This document shows positions 12,508 through 25,832 of a stretch of DNA of 64,000 nt, piece by piece. Position 1 is the first letter of the stretch, and each line of letters begins with the position of its first letter. A program made the position numbers and the translations under genes. Source of the DNA: Trichosphaerium sp. ATCC 40318 (lineage: Eukaryota > Discosea > Flabellinia > Trichosidae); the NCBI GenBank assembly GCA_038496445.1, contig JALMLS010000072.1, positions 96,754-160,753 of the forward strand. Direction: 5' to 3'. A model generated the notes under the pieces. It saw only the letters and a list, made by a program, of their open reading frames with translations. It ran no database searches and was not told where the DNA came from.

Positions 12508-15500
12508 TTACTGCACAGCATACCTTGTTTTGGTTTCTCCTTTTGAATTGAATCCTTTACAATACGGATCCGCATTACACATGACCATCAGTTGCTCAAC
12601 GTCCTTAATCCACATACCATGAAGTGTGTTACCAGAAACATCGGTGTTATCTTTTACCTCATACAAAGATGCAGAAGGACTGTATTTTTGCTCCTAAAAA
12701 TCCAGAAAAAAATTAGAAAACACGTGTTTGGTTATTTTGTCTTTGTTGGTGGATTTAAGGACGTACAAAGCTCTTTGCAATATCTAGAGGGTTACCAGTA
12801 GCAGTAGTTGGGAAAGATTTCTTTTCATGGTTCCATCCAATCTCAAAGTCTGATAACTCCTTGTTATACTTATCCTCATCAACAGGAACTCCAGATTTTA
12901 CAGCCTGAAGTAATGTCTTGTACCAAATGTTCCATCTTCCATAGTAGTAATCTAAACAACCGTATTAGTAACTAAGACTCTTTGTTTTGAAAAGTCGTAC
13001 CTGAGTATAATCCACTCCAAGCCTTGGAAGCATAATCGTTGATCTGGCCAGTAGGTCCCCTAATTTTTTTTTGATTAGTTGAAAGAGTACAATCTGATAA
13101 GAATAGTATTACCAAAGAGTTATTTGATTTCTTGCATTGAACTCCAATGCGTCTTTCTCTTCTGTAGTAGTACCGCCGCTATTTCTGGCGTTGTTGATCC
13201 ATCTGCCCAATAAGTAGTTGACATCTGAAGCAAGGATTGTATCAGTATCTTTTATGATATCCATTAATTTATCTCCAATTGATTTTAACTAGTTTTTGTT
13301 TATGATTAGGTTAACACGTGGTAAAATGTTGTTTCTATCACGTACTGCAATTGTAGTATTCGTTTTATTAGTTTCCCAATCTTGGTAATGAATACGGAAG
13401 AGGTAGTGCAAGTCGATGAATAAATCAATGAGAACTTGTCTGAACAAAAAAAAAAGATTAAAAAAAAGAAGACGAACAAAGCATTTGTTCCTTACCTCGT
13501 AATATCCACCAGATCGTAGTTGTACGGACCATTGATTTTTTTATAATCAGAAGAAGCCTTGATAATACTATGCCAAGCAGATACTATCTATAAAAAGTGT
13601 GAGCAATCCAAAAAAACCCCTGAAACAGCTAATATTTTTTTTGTTGGTAGAACTTACTCCTGTTGCATCAGGTTGTTCGTTAGAGTTTATTTTTATATTT
13701 GGCACGTGTTCAATAGGACTTAATGTAATTCCTTGATGGCTATAAGTGCTCTTGTAAAGTGTTTTCCAAGTAGAAGCAGCATTTGAAGAAACACCACCGT
13801 ATCTACTAATCTGGTATTGTTGTATCCATTGAGATACATTAAACTTGGCGTCACGCCATCCAACTTCCGTTGCAAGTTCATAAACAATAGGGCTATTAAA
13901 ATTAGTACTAAAATACCACGTGATAACAAGTACTTGTTCTCGATAGCCTCAGGAGTAATACCAGTACCAATAATTGTTGATTTAGCTAAAGATACAGTTA
14001 CATCAATAAAACTCCTCCATCGTTTCGAAAATACATACCTGCTATCGCATCCAAAGGACCGTTAGCTATTACATCTAATGGTCCATACAATGATCTTCTA
14101 CCGCCGAAATTATGAAGTGTACACCAAATGAAAGGCTACATAATAATTATAAATTAAAGAAAAAAAAGTAAGAAAAACAAAACGAAGAGCTGGGCTTACC
14201 TTTCCAAAATAGCTGCTTGTTTTAGACCATATAGGAACTTCTTCTGACCATAGATCAAGGATTATCATTTTATCGTCAGGGATGCTTCCAAGGTAGGCTT
14301 TGATTTCAGGAGATTTCCAAAACCCTTAGAGCTTGTTAGATACTACTGTAGTTGTCCGGCGATTTGTTTGGACGCTAGGCTAAGGAAATACGTGCCAGTG
14401 TCAGTAAATAACCATCCTTGCATGAGCCATACAGCATCAGGATCTGCTTCTTGTAGTGCGGTAAGAACACCTTTGCTTGAAGCTCCCAAATACCTTAACA
14501 CGTCAGAACGTCCTCGACCAGGCTTGACAGAAAAAGGAAAAAATTGACTTACGTTGGATCATTTGATTTCGGTCTCATTTCGTTGTAGGTATCAGCGTTG
14601 TAAATATGGTCTGTGCCATAGATTTGTGTCTATAATTATTAGATGGCCACATAAAATTTGAGACGAGGTAGGTACCTGAGCGTCAATGAAAACCTTGCCA
14701 ACTTTTGCGAATAATGGATCAGTAGGTTCAACTAAAAAGTCTGCACTGTTCGTTTGATTAAAACCAGCCCAGTTAGCATTTCTCGTAATATTAGACTTTG
14801 GGAAGAGCGTCTGAAATGCACGAGGAACATGACCTATCCAAAACTCTTGTCAGACAAAACAAAGCCACAACAACAGGATGAAGTTGATGTTTAGGTTAAT
14901 TATCCTCGTATCTTACCAGCAAAACCTGGCAAAACAGGGACCATTCCGAACTGTCGTGAACGTGTTAGAATTTGCTTTTGGAGCTGCATCTGGCCTTCTC
15001 TCCAATCAGGTAATAGAGGACCTGCCCAATGTTGAAGATTTCCCATACGATTCCAAGCAAGGAAGGCTGGGCCGCTGAAGAACTAATGATAAAAAAAGGT
15101 AAGAAAGTAGGTTCATTTGAGGAAGCTTTTTACATCCTGGACGTCTTCTTCTGTACATCCTAACTGCTTGAAAGTCTGCGCCCAGACATATTCTTGTCCA
15201 GTAAAGGATAACGGAAGGTTAATACCATGAAGAGCCTACATGAGTGGTTAAAAACCAACTTGACAAACCACAGCAAAATAGAGTTGGTACCATCCAATCT
15301 AACGATGCATTAGTGTCACATAAGTTTTATTAAAACCCGATCAAATACCGTACCTATTTCGCGTTCCCATCGCTTCCAATCCCACCATACGGCTGAGTAA
15401 CTAAGGAAGAGATGTTAGTGTTTTTTTGTGGATTCTCGAGACTGGAAATAAAAAAAGTTCTACAACTATTTCTTACCTCACCGTACAAACGTTCATGTAG

Positions 15501-16337
15501 TATCTCCATTTCACAGGAGCTACAACACTCTTCTTACCAGTCACAGATGGCAAAGGACTAGGTATATCCAAATTATCGCCTAAATAAGTTAATATAGTAA
15601 AACCTACAATAAACTGGTGACAAACTTGCCTGTGCCATCGTCACCCCACGTGACGCTTAAACCACAAGAATAGCGCATGTACTCATACAATCCAGACGCA
15701 AGGGCTACATAAAATAATAAACCACAACGCAGAAAATAACTACAACAAGCAAAGGACATCATCTTGTGTCTTTACTGATGAAAAAAGTTTTTCTCTTTTT
15801 AGTTTTCGTACCAACACCGCTACTTCCCTGTATAAGAACTCTATCGTGTTCAGGTGTAGTTATTTCGTAAACATCTTTACCCTTTTATCTCATTTGTAAG
15901 TACATGTGCACGTGTTTTTAAAAACGAAGTTACGGTTTGGAAAAAAAAGGAAAAATCAACCTCAACGAACAATCAAAAAAATGAAGATATGGACGTACTT
16001 GCGATTGAGGGATGATGGAATAGTTGAATTTCCCAGCAATTTGGTTACCTTTTTGTTTAAAACAAACGTTAGAGCTATAAAACACTACTGATAAAATATA
16101 TAGAGTGCTACGGCACTGTAGAGGTGGTTTTTATGAAAGTAATTCTTCGCAGTACCGAATAAGCGTTGTGTTAGGCCGATTACAGCGTCTACTTGTTCCT
16201 GAGGCGTCGCGGATGCTTTTAATCTATCTAAACTACTATTTGGCGTTAACGGCAATTTAATATGTTGTAGCTTGAAGTTTGTTTACGTACCATACGGCTG
16301 TGGCTACGAATAGCAGAAGCAATGCTGCTCTGAACAT
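12508..16337 (-). CDS. Alpha-N-acetylglucosaminidase (GH89, NAGLU-like), secreted or lysosomal
   Basis: Removes terminal alpha-GlcNAc, as lysosomal NAGLU does from heparan sulfate; here perhaps for digestion of food glycans. The start ATG at 16337 opens a signal peptide ([15 protein letters not shown]). Exons give [91 protein letters not shown] (catalytic Glu of NEM near 14580), [24 protein letters not shown] and [12 protein letters not shown] (second catalytic Glu near 13950). Many short introns break the gene. The C-terminus carries an extra Cys-containing tail (near 12515-12690, including [16 protein letters not shown]) that resembles a small PAN/apple-like module and is not part of human NAGLU. 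Stop TAA at 12508-12510. Confidence 0.9.
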
Positions 16338-16982
16338 TTGGAGTCCACTTTATGAATGGTCAACTGATTTAAAGAAAAATGTGTTCAGTTCGTTTGCTGT
16401 TGAATGTAGTACACAAAGACATTTCTGTGCGGGACTTTTAAGCCTAGAACAGATATTCACGTGATTGTTATTGTGAGGCCAATGCTATATCCAAGAAATA
16501 GAGCACAAGCGTTGAGCATGTTGGTGTATTCCATTCAGACCAAAAGGGGAAAACGGCAGTACAGTGAATACAACTTATTGTGATACTTTAGTTTGTATTG
16601 ATTGTTCTGAATGTGTTGGTACTTGATACTGCAAGGGAGATCACCTGAAAAAGAGAATGCGAATGGTGTTGAGCATGTATAATTTACAGGTTCAAAGTCA
16701 TCTCATGTGTGGAGCAAGAATGAGTAAAACAATTGGGATACATGTATCTGTTGAATAAATGTTTACATACCTTTTTGGACTACCTATACCCTAACATGAC
16801 ATCTCTAAGTACAACCAACGCTTTTCCCAACAACACAAATGTTACGAACTGCAAGCACGTGGTAGTTTATCAAGAACATTTTGTCAGGGAACATATTTAT
16901 TATTGGTAAGACTTTTCTAGTAAATGTTTAGAGGAAAAGATCTGATTATGCCATTGTTTATCTTGATATTGTAAAGGCGTAG
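16338..16982. other. Intergenic; no supported gene
   Basis: Only short open frames; a 38-codon ATG frame from 16797 contains several N-glycosylation-like NxT motifs but has no other support. CACGTG palindromes occur near 16457 and 16857. Confidence 0.4.
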
Positions 16983-17663
16983 TTATTCTAAATACACCAC
17001 CTTTTGTTCGTCATTTTCATAGTAAGAATGGTGTTTCAATTGGCCATAGATATCCCACTCCTTATGCTGTCCTACTTGCATACCATTATCACAATGACAT
17101 TCTTCAAGAAGTTGTCCGTTCTTATGCCAAAACTTAATTTCTCCATGTTGCTCATCATTGACGTAATTAGAATACCGCTGTAATACTCCACTAGCATACC
17201 ACTTTCTACTAAGTCCATTTAACTTACCATCAACATACTCACACGCTTCTTGTATTTGACCGTTTTCATACCAACGCTTATACACTCCATGAAGCTCATC
17301 GTGTTTCCAACATACCTGAGAAACAGTGTAATGATTCTTATAGTATAAAGGTGACCATCTAGCTTGGTTTTTGTCGCATTGTTGTGACGATTTCTCTTTA
17401 GATTTTTGGACCATCCACTTGCCATGTTTTCTCATTTTACTATCGAACCTAGTGGTTATTGCTGCGTGTCTTGATAGGATAGGCCACTTAAAGTATACTT
17501 CAAAGTCTAAATCACCGATACAGAGAAGTAACTCAACTGGAAGGTCTAACAGGCGCGTTTCAGAACTTTTTGGGAAGTTGTAAGTAGTTTTCTACGAAAG
17601 CTTGTTATTATATAACTGGATAGTTTCGTAAGGCTTATGGCATACTTTGGGTTTTGCGTCCAT
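16983..17663 (-). CDS. F-box-like protein with MORN-type repeats, copy 2
   Basis: A short first exon (ATG at 17663, MDAKPK) joins through a 51-base intron (17645-17592, GTATGC to TCGTAG) to a single large exon ending TAA at 16983, about 208 residues. The join keeps frame into KTTYNFPKSSETRLLDLPVE, an F-box-like start with LPVELLLCIGDLD. The repeats follow (ELHGVYKRWYENGQIQEA, KLNGLSRKWYASGVLQRY, EQHGEIKFWHKNGQLLEE and one more). The spacer KWPILSRHAAITTRFDS matches copy 1 (KWPLLSKYTATTTRFDS) closely, showing common descent. Without the short exon no ATG precedes the F-box region, which is the reason for the start chosen. Confidence 0.72.
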
Positions 17664-18412
17664 ATTTGAAGCACCAATGTTGTAAACCACGTGGTTTTCA
17701 TAAATTTAAAGCTTACTCCTGTTGACTTGCTCTTGTTAAATTTGGGGTGAATAGTTGATTGATTGAAAGGGACTGAATATGCTTGTGATACCTTTGACTG
17801 CGTAGTAACTATGTCTGCAGTATGTAATAAACAGTTCGTAAGCCAATATGCACGGCGTACCTAAGCGGTAATATGGTGTTAATAGTGTTGCACGCACATC
17901 TACTTTGTGTTCTTCTTTTGGCATTGCGTTCTTAAGATCAAACCTTCAATGCTAATTTTTGTGAAGTCTCGATCTGTAGTGCTACAACGCAATTAGGCAT
18001 AATAGGTACTCCTGTTTTACAAGAAGAAGAAAAGAGGACTAATGCTATTCTCTTTTTTGAGTTAGTATTTGTTCATCACAGCAAGCGTTAACTAGCAAAT
18101 ATTTATATACCTGCTAGCACCAGTCAATCGAAATATGAGCTATGGAAATAGTGAAGGTTATTACTAATGAGAACTCAACACTTGGATTGTCATTAATCTT
18201 TTTAGTGTTTATCTGGGTCAACTCCATTGATCGTATTCTTGAAGAGACCTGATGTTCAACAGTAGTCAGAGTACTGAATGAAGTTGTTGTTCTATTCAAA
18301 ACATTGTATTTATTGTAGATATCTAAACTGTTACACAAACCAACCTTTCCAGTGATTGGTTTGATTGATGTATTCCTTGTGGGTAAAAAATACAACACTT
18401 CAAAGTAATCGT
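17664..18412. other. Intergenic; possible unassigned coding stretch
   Basis: A minus-strand frame at 18114-18398 without an ATG (containing IKPITGKVGLCNSLDIYNKY) begins 15 bases past the RCC1 gene stop; amino-acid composition is protein-like, but I find no start, splice context or family. A 62-codon ATG frame at 17736-17924 is equally unsupported. Confidence 0.3.
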
Positions 18413-20213
18413 TTACAGAGCGTTTTTGCGCTTTGCTTTGATGACCTTGATACGTTCAATAGGACTGAATTCAAGCTCTTCTAATACATCTGAGGTGATG
18501 TCTCCAGGTTTGATACCTGATTCATTCATCAACGATCCAAGTTCTTGTGCTCTTGCACTTGAAATACCCAACGTCGCCAATGCTGATTGCCAATTAAATT
18601 TGGGAGTAGCGATTGATTGATTTTCTTGAGGTGGACAGAACTCCGACTAAATGAACAAATTAAATGTGAAGAAAATAAAATTAAAACAAGACACCTTTGT
18701 GTGAGCAACTGAAACATGAGGCTTGTCATTCCATGATTGTTGAGATAACAGTGACATATTGTAATTTGATGAAACAGATTCAACATTTAAGGTATCTACA
18801 TCAATTGGCAAGTGATGATTGTCAACCTAAATACCATGTGAGATAGGTGTGCTTGTTTTCCAGTACTTACATTGTTGATGTATTCATCTCGATTTTGTTG
18901 TATTTTAAAGGCTTCAAGGGTATTTTGAATGATATCTAGATGTTCAGGATCATCTCCAAACTTGGTGTAATCATGATTGGGATCAACCACAGCTTTTGAC
19001 AAGTACTTATCTTTTCTGTCTTCTTTTACCTCTGACTTCATTGCTTTCACAGCATCATCATTTTTATCTTTTGACGTTACTTTATCTGTTGCGGTTACTT
19101 TACTGACCGCTTTAAAGTGCTTAAGGATTGTTAGACAAAAAGAAAGACAAATAAGATTTCAAAGTACCTTTTGATAATTAGTGAATGTTAACTTTTGTGG
19201 CGTTGATTGACCATGTTCATTATTTCCACCTGTGACCAACTGAAAGTCATGAGATATTGCCAAGTAATCATGTGCTTTATTGGCAAACTCGACATATTTT
19301 CCAGGTAATTTTAGTGGTTTGTTTGATGAGAACGAACCAATCCATTTTCCACTGCCCCAACCAAACAAACAACCTTCATCATCAATCGCAAATGATGTAC
19401 ACACACCAGCGTGTACGGATTTGATGTTATTGAGTCCATGAATGATAGCCTGGGCATGCTTGTGGTCAGTGCCGAACCCAAGACGCCCATCCTGTTGACT
19501 CCAAAAGGAAATACTTGTCCTGACTTGAGGAGAACAAGTACATGACAATAACCAACAGCAATATCAGTGGCATCATCAATACTTGGAACACGTGAAATTG
19601 TCTTTGGTTTCAAGAATAATGATTTATCTTTTGCTTTATGTTTGGTTGTTCCCCAAAGAAAGATATGACCTGTTGATGTCATTGCTCCACTTACATAGCG
19701 ATTAGTTTGAATTTTGTTGACATGATCTAGACTTGTAATACGTTTCGGTGAGTTTACTTTCTCCTTGTCGAATGAATGGCCCAATCCATCCCATCTGTTG
19801 TCTCCCCAAGAGTAGACATGACCTGATTGTGATAACGCCATACTCGCATAATAAGCAGAGACTTTCGTGATATTGTTGAGATATGGAACACGTGTTGGTG
19901 ACGAAACAGGTGACTTGAAGTGGCCCAGACCCAATGACCCATTAAAATTGTATCCCCATGAATACATAATACCGTTTGAATCAACTGCAAGGCTATGAAG
20001 GGATCCAGCAGCAATACAGACGATATTTAGGAGTGACTTAATTGGTCTTGCGATAGGACTCGTATTTTCGTCTGTGTTACCCAATTGGCGGCAATAGTTT
20101 TGTCCCCACGTGTAAACAAAGCCATCGTCTGCGATTACCATTGAATGTTTGTAACCAGAGGCCAAACGGTTAATATATTGTAATCTAACCGACGAAGTTT
20201 GCGGCTCTGCCAT
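18413..20213 (-). pseudogene. RCC1-repeat protein with C-terminal SAM-like domain, frame broken once
   Basis: The start ATG at 20213 gives MAEPQTSSVRLQYINRLASG and then RCC1/beta-propeller repeats with the signatures VYTWGQNYCRQLGNTDE, SLHSLAVDSNGIMYSWGYNF, GHVYSWGDNRWDGLGH and GHIFLWGTTKH. Near 19495-19505 the frame changes by one base inside a repeat: GQVFPFG in one frame is followed by QQDGRLGFGTDHKHAQ in the next, without usable splice sites. After further repeats, two more exons carry a Lys/Asp-rich linker and a terminal helical domain (ALATLGISSARAQELGSLMN, DVLEELEFSPIERIKVIKAK) that resembles a SAM domain. Stop TAA at 18413. RCC1 propellers often act as exchange factors or scaffolds. 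Either a base is missing in the assembly or the gene is recently inactivated. Confidence 0.75.
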
Positions 20214-20512
20214 TACTGAAGAACTGATTTATCTTGATAAAAATCCAATCAGGCGGTTGGAAAATTAACTCCTTCAGGTACGGGTTTTGTTACCGAGCAG
20301 ACAATAAATTCGCACTCGCATCGTATATTAAGTTACACTAGACTGCTTAACCAGAGTCGCAGTTTATCCTACTGCCAACGGGTTGACTACTTTAGGAGGA
20401 GTTGAAGCACTTAAAACTCGTGCAAACTGAATGCAATAAATAAAATAGTTGTTGTTAGCTACATTGTCCATCGTATCACCCCTTATGTTGTACCATTAGT
20501 TCTGTTTAAAAA

Positions 20513-20722
20513 CTAAGAGTACCTATATATTAGAAGGTTAACAGTATTGTGCAAAACTGGGATAAACTCCCATGAATAGGTGAAGTTTTCAAATGGATTT
20601 TCTTCTGCAGTGTCTTCAGTAAACTGCCGTTCTCTTAAGAAACGCCTATCAACTTTTGAAGGTGGAATACCTGTTTTTGCTTCTCTAGTATTTAAGACAT
20701 CAAATGCGGCATCCGTTGTTTC
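20513..20722 (-). CDS. Possible terminal exon of an unknown gene
   Basis: A 69-codon frame starts directly after an acceptor TAG (20723-20725) and ends at TAG 20513. It contains TREAKTGIPPSKVDRRFLRE and ENPFENFTYSWEFIP, which looks like real protein. No convincing upstream exon or ATG is visible between it and the RhoGEF gene stop at 20963. It could be an orphan or decayed exon. Confidence 0.35.
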   Translation of the reverse strand, partial: ETTDAAFDVLNTREAKTGIPPSKVDRRFLRERQFTEDTAEENPFENFTYSWEFIPVLHNTVNLLIYRYS

Positions 20723-20962
20723 CTAGTCTTACGTTAGATTGTACAACTCTCATTATCTGTTAATCCCGTTTAGTATGGGTTAAATTTATATAGTTGCATA
20801 GTATATTCATATCACGTGCATTGAATTATACTACCTATATATTTGTATACGTCTATATATACGAAGAGTAGTAATTAGATATTTTTACATGTTTTTATTA
20901 CGGTCTTTTACAAAGGTTCTTTGTTTTTGGGATTTTTTTTTTCAAAAGGTTTTTTTTTTTCA

Positions 20963-23900
20963 TTACGGAGGTAAGCAAACTTCATCGCCATCTTGGAATT
21001 CTTTAGAAGCAGTCTGACCTTCCAGAGAGAAAACAATATTTAGTTTCGCCTTCTTCCTACTGCGTCCCAAGTCAGGAAACCCAGATATCGTGCTCTTTGT
21101 CCCAGATTTAATGTGAAGCCTTCCAGTACCCTAAAACGAAGAAAAAAAAATCAGCAAAGCAAAACCAAAGTACATAAAAGTTGAAGAGAAATAAAAGCAT
21201 TGTTGCCAAATAGTAAACATATTAAGGACACAAATGAAGAAACAAGGAGTAAAGTAGTGTTTTTTTTTGAATCATAAAAATCACTTTCTTTTTTTTCCTT
21301 TTTTTCTTTTTTTTCAGTTCGTTGGTTTACCTGTTGGTTCATTATATCTTTTAATACTTTAGTTACATCTGTTTGCCGTTCACCAATACCATACGTTGCT
21401 GTAAGTATAACAAGACCATTATCCTCAAGTTTATCAAGCATAAGATCTGCATTAAGCAAGAAAGTATCAAGTGCTGTTTTGATATCATTAAACAATGATT
21501 TAATCTCAGGGCTATCAATAACCCAACTTCCTTTCTGAGTCTTTATCTCCAAATGCTCTAAAACAAAAAGAATCAAAAATCACGTGACTTTACAACATAA
21601 CAAAAACAATAAAGAAATGATCGAGAATTTCCTCCAAGCGGTCAAGAAGACAAGAAAAAAACCGTAAAATGAAGTTCATCAACCAAAAGAAAAATCACGT
21701 GATTTATCGGAAATTCACAAGCACGAAAAAAAAGGAGTATAAGACTTACGGCCCATGGAAACTTCAATGAGAGGAGAGAAATGCATCATAACCTTGAGAT
21801 TATAAGTATTCTTTTTCTTAACCTTGACTTCTTCTGCGATTATTATCGAATCATTAAAAAGCCAAATTCTAGCTCTGAATGGCTTAGCTGATGGGGGAGA
21901 AGCCATCACAGCGCCATCTCGGATATACAGACGATCCCTCTTTGTTGACAACTCCTATACAATTGTCAATCACTTGCAAGTTTTCAAAAGACATACTGTG
22001 TCGCCTGCGCTAACTAAGATTTCTTCAATGTCTCTAAGCTTGTTTCTGTTATCTGCTACTCGTTTCGTATCATTCAGATGTTTATTCAATGCTTGAACCT
22101 TCTCCTGAGCCTTAATCAAATCACCATAATCAGAATGAGACTCTTCTGTGAACTTCAAAAGCTCCTAAACAAAAAAACCTGTTAATGGATTTTCTTTCAA
22201 ATCCTTCTAGCAACACTTACTCTGAATAACAATTGGTATCGCGGTAACCTTTGAACTGGCATAATCAATAAACTCTCTAGATCAAGCCTAGATTTTGATT
22301 TCGCTCGACAAGCCTAAAAGAAAAGCGTGAGTAAACCAAAAAAAAAACCCCAAAAAAGTAACTCACATCCAGAAAGTGTTTGAATTTCGATGCTGAAGAA
22401 CGTGTCTTTTCAAGCTTCTTGTACGAGATCATAGCTTGATCATATCCATTAACGTATGTAGAATAAATAGGCATCATAGGTAACTAATAATGCGCATTAG
22501 AGAACAAAAAAAAAAGACAATCAAGACGAACCATATCAAGGAAAATATCACCAACTTTAGTAGTTGTTGGCCACATCTTCAACCGAGCTTCAAGTGCATC
22601 ACGCAGTTGTACATTAAGCTGATATAATGTTTCCATTGAACTGAATAAATCATGAATCTGAGCAGGTGTGATCCATGAATGTGACTTGGATCGAAGAGGC
22701 TTGAGATAAAACTACACGGAAAACATTAAAAAAACGAAAAAAAAAACTGTACTCACTTCAATACAGATTTGAAGGTTCTCAACATAGGCTTGCTCTGTTT
22801 GCAACAGCTCAAATAAAATCTTAGCACGCTGTCTAAGCTCTTTAGAAGACTTAGAAGCCTTATAATCGACAACTAAATGTACAATAAGCAAAAAAAAAAA
22901 CACATATAAAACAAAAACTGGTACCAAGCTTATTAACATAATCACGTGTAACCCAAGAAACGATAAAGTTTTGAAGCTTTGCAATCTTGGCCATATCATA
23001 GTCACCAGATGATTGCTTTGATTTAAAACCAACTGGTCTAAGTACGCCTGATTGCCTAACAGCCTCTTGCTCGTCCTTAAGACTCATCTCAAGCTAAAAA
23101 ACAGAATAAGCAAATGTTGTGATCAAACTGGCTTACCTCTTTTTTTTCAGGTTTAGGCTTCTTTTTAGGCGTTGAAGGTAATGGTCTTACTTCCTTTTTC
23201 TTTACAGGAAATACTGAGAATGCTGTCATACGTCTACTATCATTCTCATTAATGCGGAGTTGTTGTAAACCGCGGACAACAGAGGAAAGTGTAAAGTTAA
23301 CAGCAAGCGCGTGTTGCTTGATTTTCTCAGCGCGTTGCTTAGGAGGTAGTTTAGATTCAGAAGCCTCTGGGTTTGTTAATAGATGTGCTGCATCTAACAG
23401 AGCTTTTACAGCATTTCTGCAAAAGACATGAGATAAAGAAATCAACTTCTAAAAAAAAATGTACCCAAACTGAGCAGCGCATGAAGAAATGTTTGTATGA
23501 ACATCTGCTTCAAGCTCTAGTGAGTTATCTCCAAGTAGATTAACAACCTTATCAGTTCTACTCTTTGTGATCTCCAAAGATTTATCAAAAAGGGACCTAT
23601 AGACACTACTTTAGACCAAACAAATAAAAAGTAATCAGAAAAAAAACCAAGTCATACCTAGCTTCTTTTGTTGTCATTATACCCTCATGCTGTTCATTCA
23701 CCATACGAAGCACACGTTTAGAACTCTGTGCAACATACTTACAACATTCTAGAAGAGTAGCATAGAAGCTATCTTGATCCTGCTTCCTCTGCTGTCTCTC
23801 TTCTTCAAGGTCTTTTCTTTCTGCTAACTCTCTTTGTGCCTTCTCTTCAGCTAACTTCTTCTCCCTCAATTTCTTTGCTTTTAGCTTAATAGCTCTCTCT

Positions 23901-25832
23901 CGTGCTGCTTCTTCTTCTTTCTTTGCCCTTTGTCTTGCTTCACGCTCCTTACGACGCTTTTCTTCTTGTTCTTTTTGCTTTCTCTGCTTATCTGCTGCAG
24001 CTTGTCTAGTCTTCGCTTTTTGTGCTTCTATACGTTTCTTTATAGCCGCTTCTTCATCGTCAGCTTGTTGTTGCTGTTGTCGCTGTTGTTGAGCACGTAA
24101 ATTAGCTTCTCTTTGTTCTTGTTCTTGTCGTTTTTTGTATGGATTTTCACTTGGAAAAGATCAGCAATTTGGTTTAACAAATAAAGGTATAGTACGTTGG
24201 CAAGTTCATCTTGTTGACCATATGTGCTGCAAATTCTTGCGTATTAGCTTTTGGCGCATGTCTGTTATGTGAAGGAGAGCTATGAGGTGATTGATGTTTC
24301 TGTACAGGCCTCGCTTGAGGAATATTTTGATAGCGCTCAGCCTGCAATTTCTGAAATAAAAAATAAATACAAAAATTATACTCCTTCATCTTTACCTGTT
24401 GTAACAACGCTTGTTGTGCCGGGGAAATATTTGAAGCATTAGTTGGTGGTGCAGTATATCTAGGCCGAGCAACAGGCTAATAAACATAAGTGAGCAGGTA
24501 ACGTTAAAGATAAAGAACAAAAACCAAAAAAGTATCATATTTTCAATAAGAAAAGTCACTTACCACGTTGCTGTAGGCAGTAGATGGTGGAGGATTATTA
24601 ACTGTATTAGGAGGCCATTGGCCTGGAGAACCTGCGTTGTAGTGCGATAGATTATTATACGCTGGTGGGTGTCCACCGTTATTGTTTAAGTGACTGTGCG
24701 CTGTATTATTATAACCTGTGTTGTAGTTGGCAGTAGGAGCTACGAAAATGTCATTATAAATTTGTTTGAACAATTCGTCGGCAAGACAAGCCAAAATAAA
24801 TGCTTGTTGAAACAAAAAAAAAATATGTTCTGTGTTGTTACCTGGACTCCAGTTTTGATTTGGTGGTACTGCTGATTGTGTATTTACTGGAGGTACTACT
24901 GACTGTGTTGGTTCAACATAACCGCTTTGATTGGTCGCTATAACGTTGGTCAAAGGCTTAAATAAAAATAATAAAAAACACAAAAAAAGAAATAAATTAA
25001 ACGACTTTTTGAGGGAAATTGTAGAGTTCGAGAAAGTGACTTACAGGACCAATGAGCTGGTGGAGGGACTGCACTCCTTGTGCCATACAATGAAGCGTTG
25101 TTCGAGGCATAGTTTGGATACCTACAAGGCGTCATAAGGCGAGTTAATCCGGCTAGGGAAAAATATTTTTGCGGATTTTCTTTTATCAAAAAACCCGAAT
25201 TAAGCGCTACTGCGGTAATTACTGGACAAGTGGTTTGCAATTTACTTCGCGTTTCGGGTATGGACGCATATTTATGGGTGTTGTAATAAAATGAAACATT
25301 TTGTTTTCCACAGTTGGTGCAGACTGAAAGACGTAATTTCTGACTTTGAAGCGGTCAGTACGGCGGTACGTACGGTTGTGCTGCATTTGGTGATGTATGA
25401 AATGATCCTACTGGTGGTACAGCCGAACTTGTGTAGGCTAAGGAGGAATCAGCGCAAGATTATTGGGAGGTTGTTTTTAAGCGCTCTTGCGTGAATAAAA
25501 GGAAATGAAGCGATGTTAACCGATTGATGAGGGTAAACAATTCCGTGAGTGTCCGTGGATGTACGTACAAGGTGCACCAGGCGATGTGTTGAATTGTGAT
25601 GATGTATAATTCGCTGGAGGTACAGCTGTGCTGTACGCGGTGCTCGTAGCGTTGTAATTGGGTTGGTTATTATACTGGTTATAATTAGGCTGAAATACGT
25701 TAGTCTTACGTTTACTGGCAAAAACGCTTACTTGTTGATTATTTGGCGTGTATCCAGTGTTATACGCTACAGCAAGTCAATAAAACGGAAATCTTAAAGG
25801 TACTATTATCCCGTACGATAATTGTTAGACAT
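20963..25832 (-). CDS. RhoGEF (DH-PH) with Asn/Pro/Tyr-rich N-terminus and coiled coil
   Basis: Activates Rho/Rac GTPases and so actin remodelling. The start ATG at 25832 with an intron opening GTACGG gives MSNNYPYNTGYTPNNQQPNY; a low-complexity PNY/PPV/NN-rich region follows across exons to about 24560. Next comes a long charged coiled coil (24165-23830; KEREARQRAKKEEEAARERA), a helical region (TPKKKPKPEKKE follows it), and the DH domain beginning RAKILFELLQTEQAYVENLQ near 22800 and continuing through LIMPVQRLPRYQLLFRELLK (the conserved alpha-8 helix). The PH domain includes RDRLYIRDGAVMASPP and FRARIWLFNDSIIIAEEVK. A further C-terminal domain (LVILTATYGIGERQTDVTKV, LNIVFSLEGQ) I do not recognise with certainty. 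Stop TAA at 20963. About 16 exons, all in consistent frame. Confidence 0.88.
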
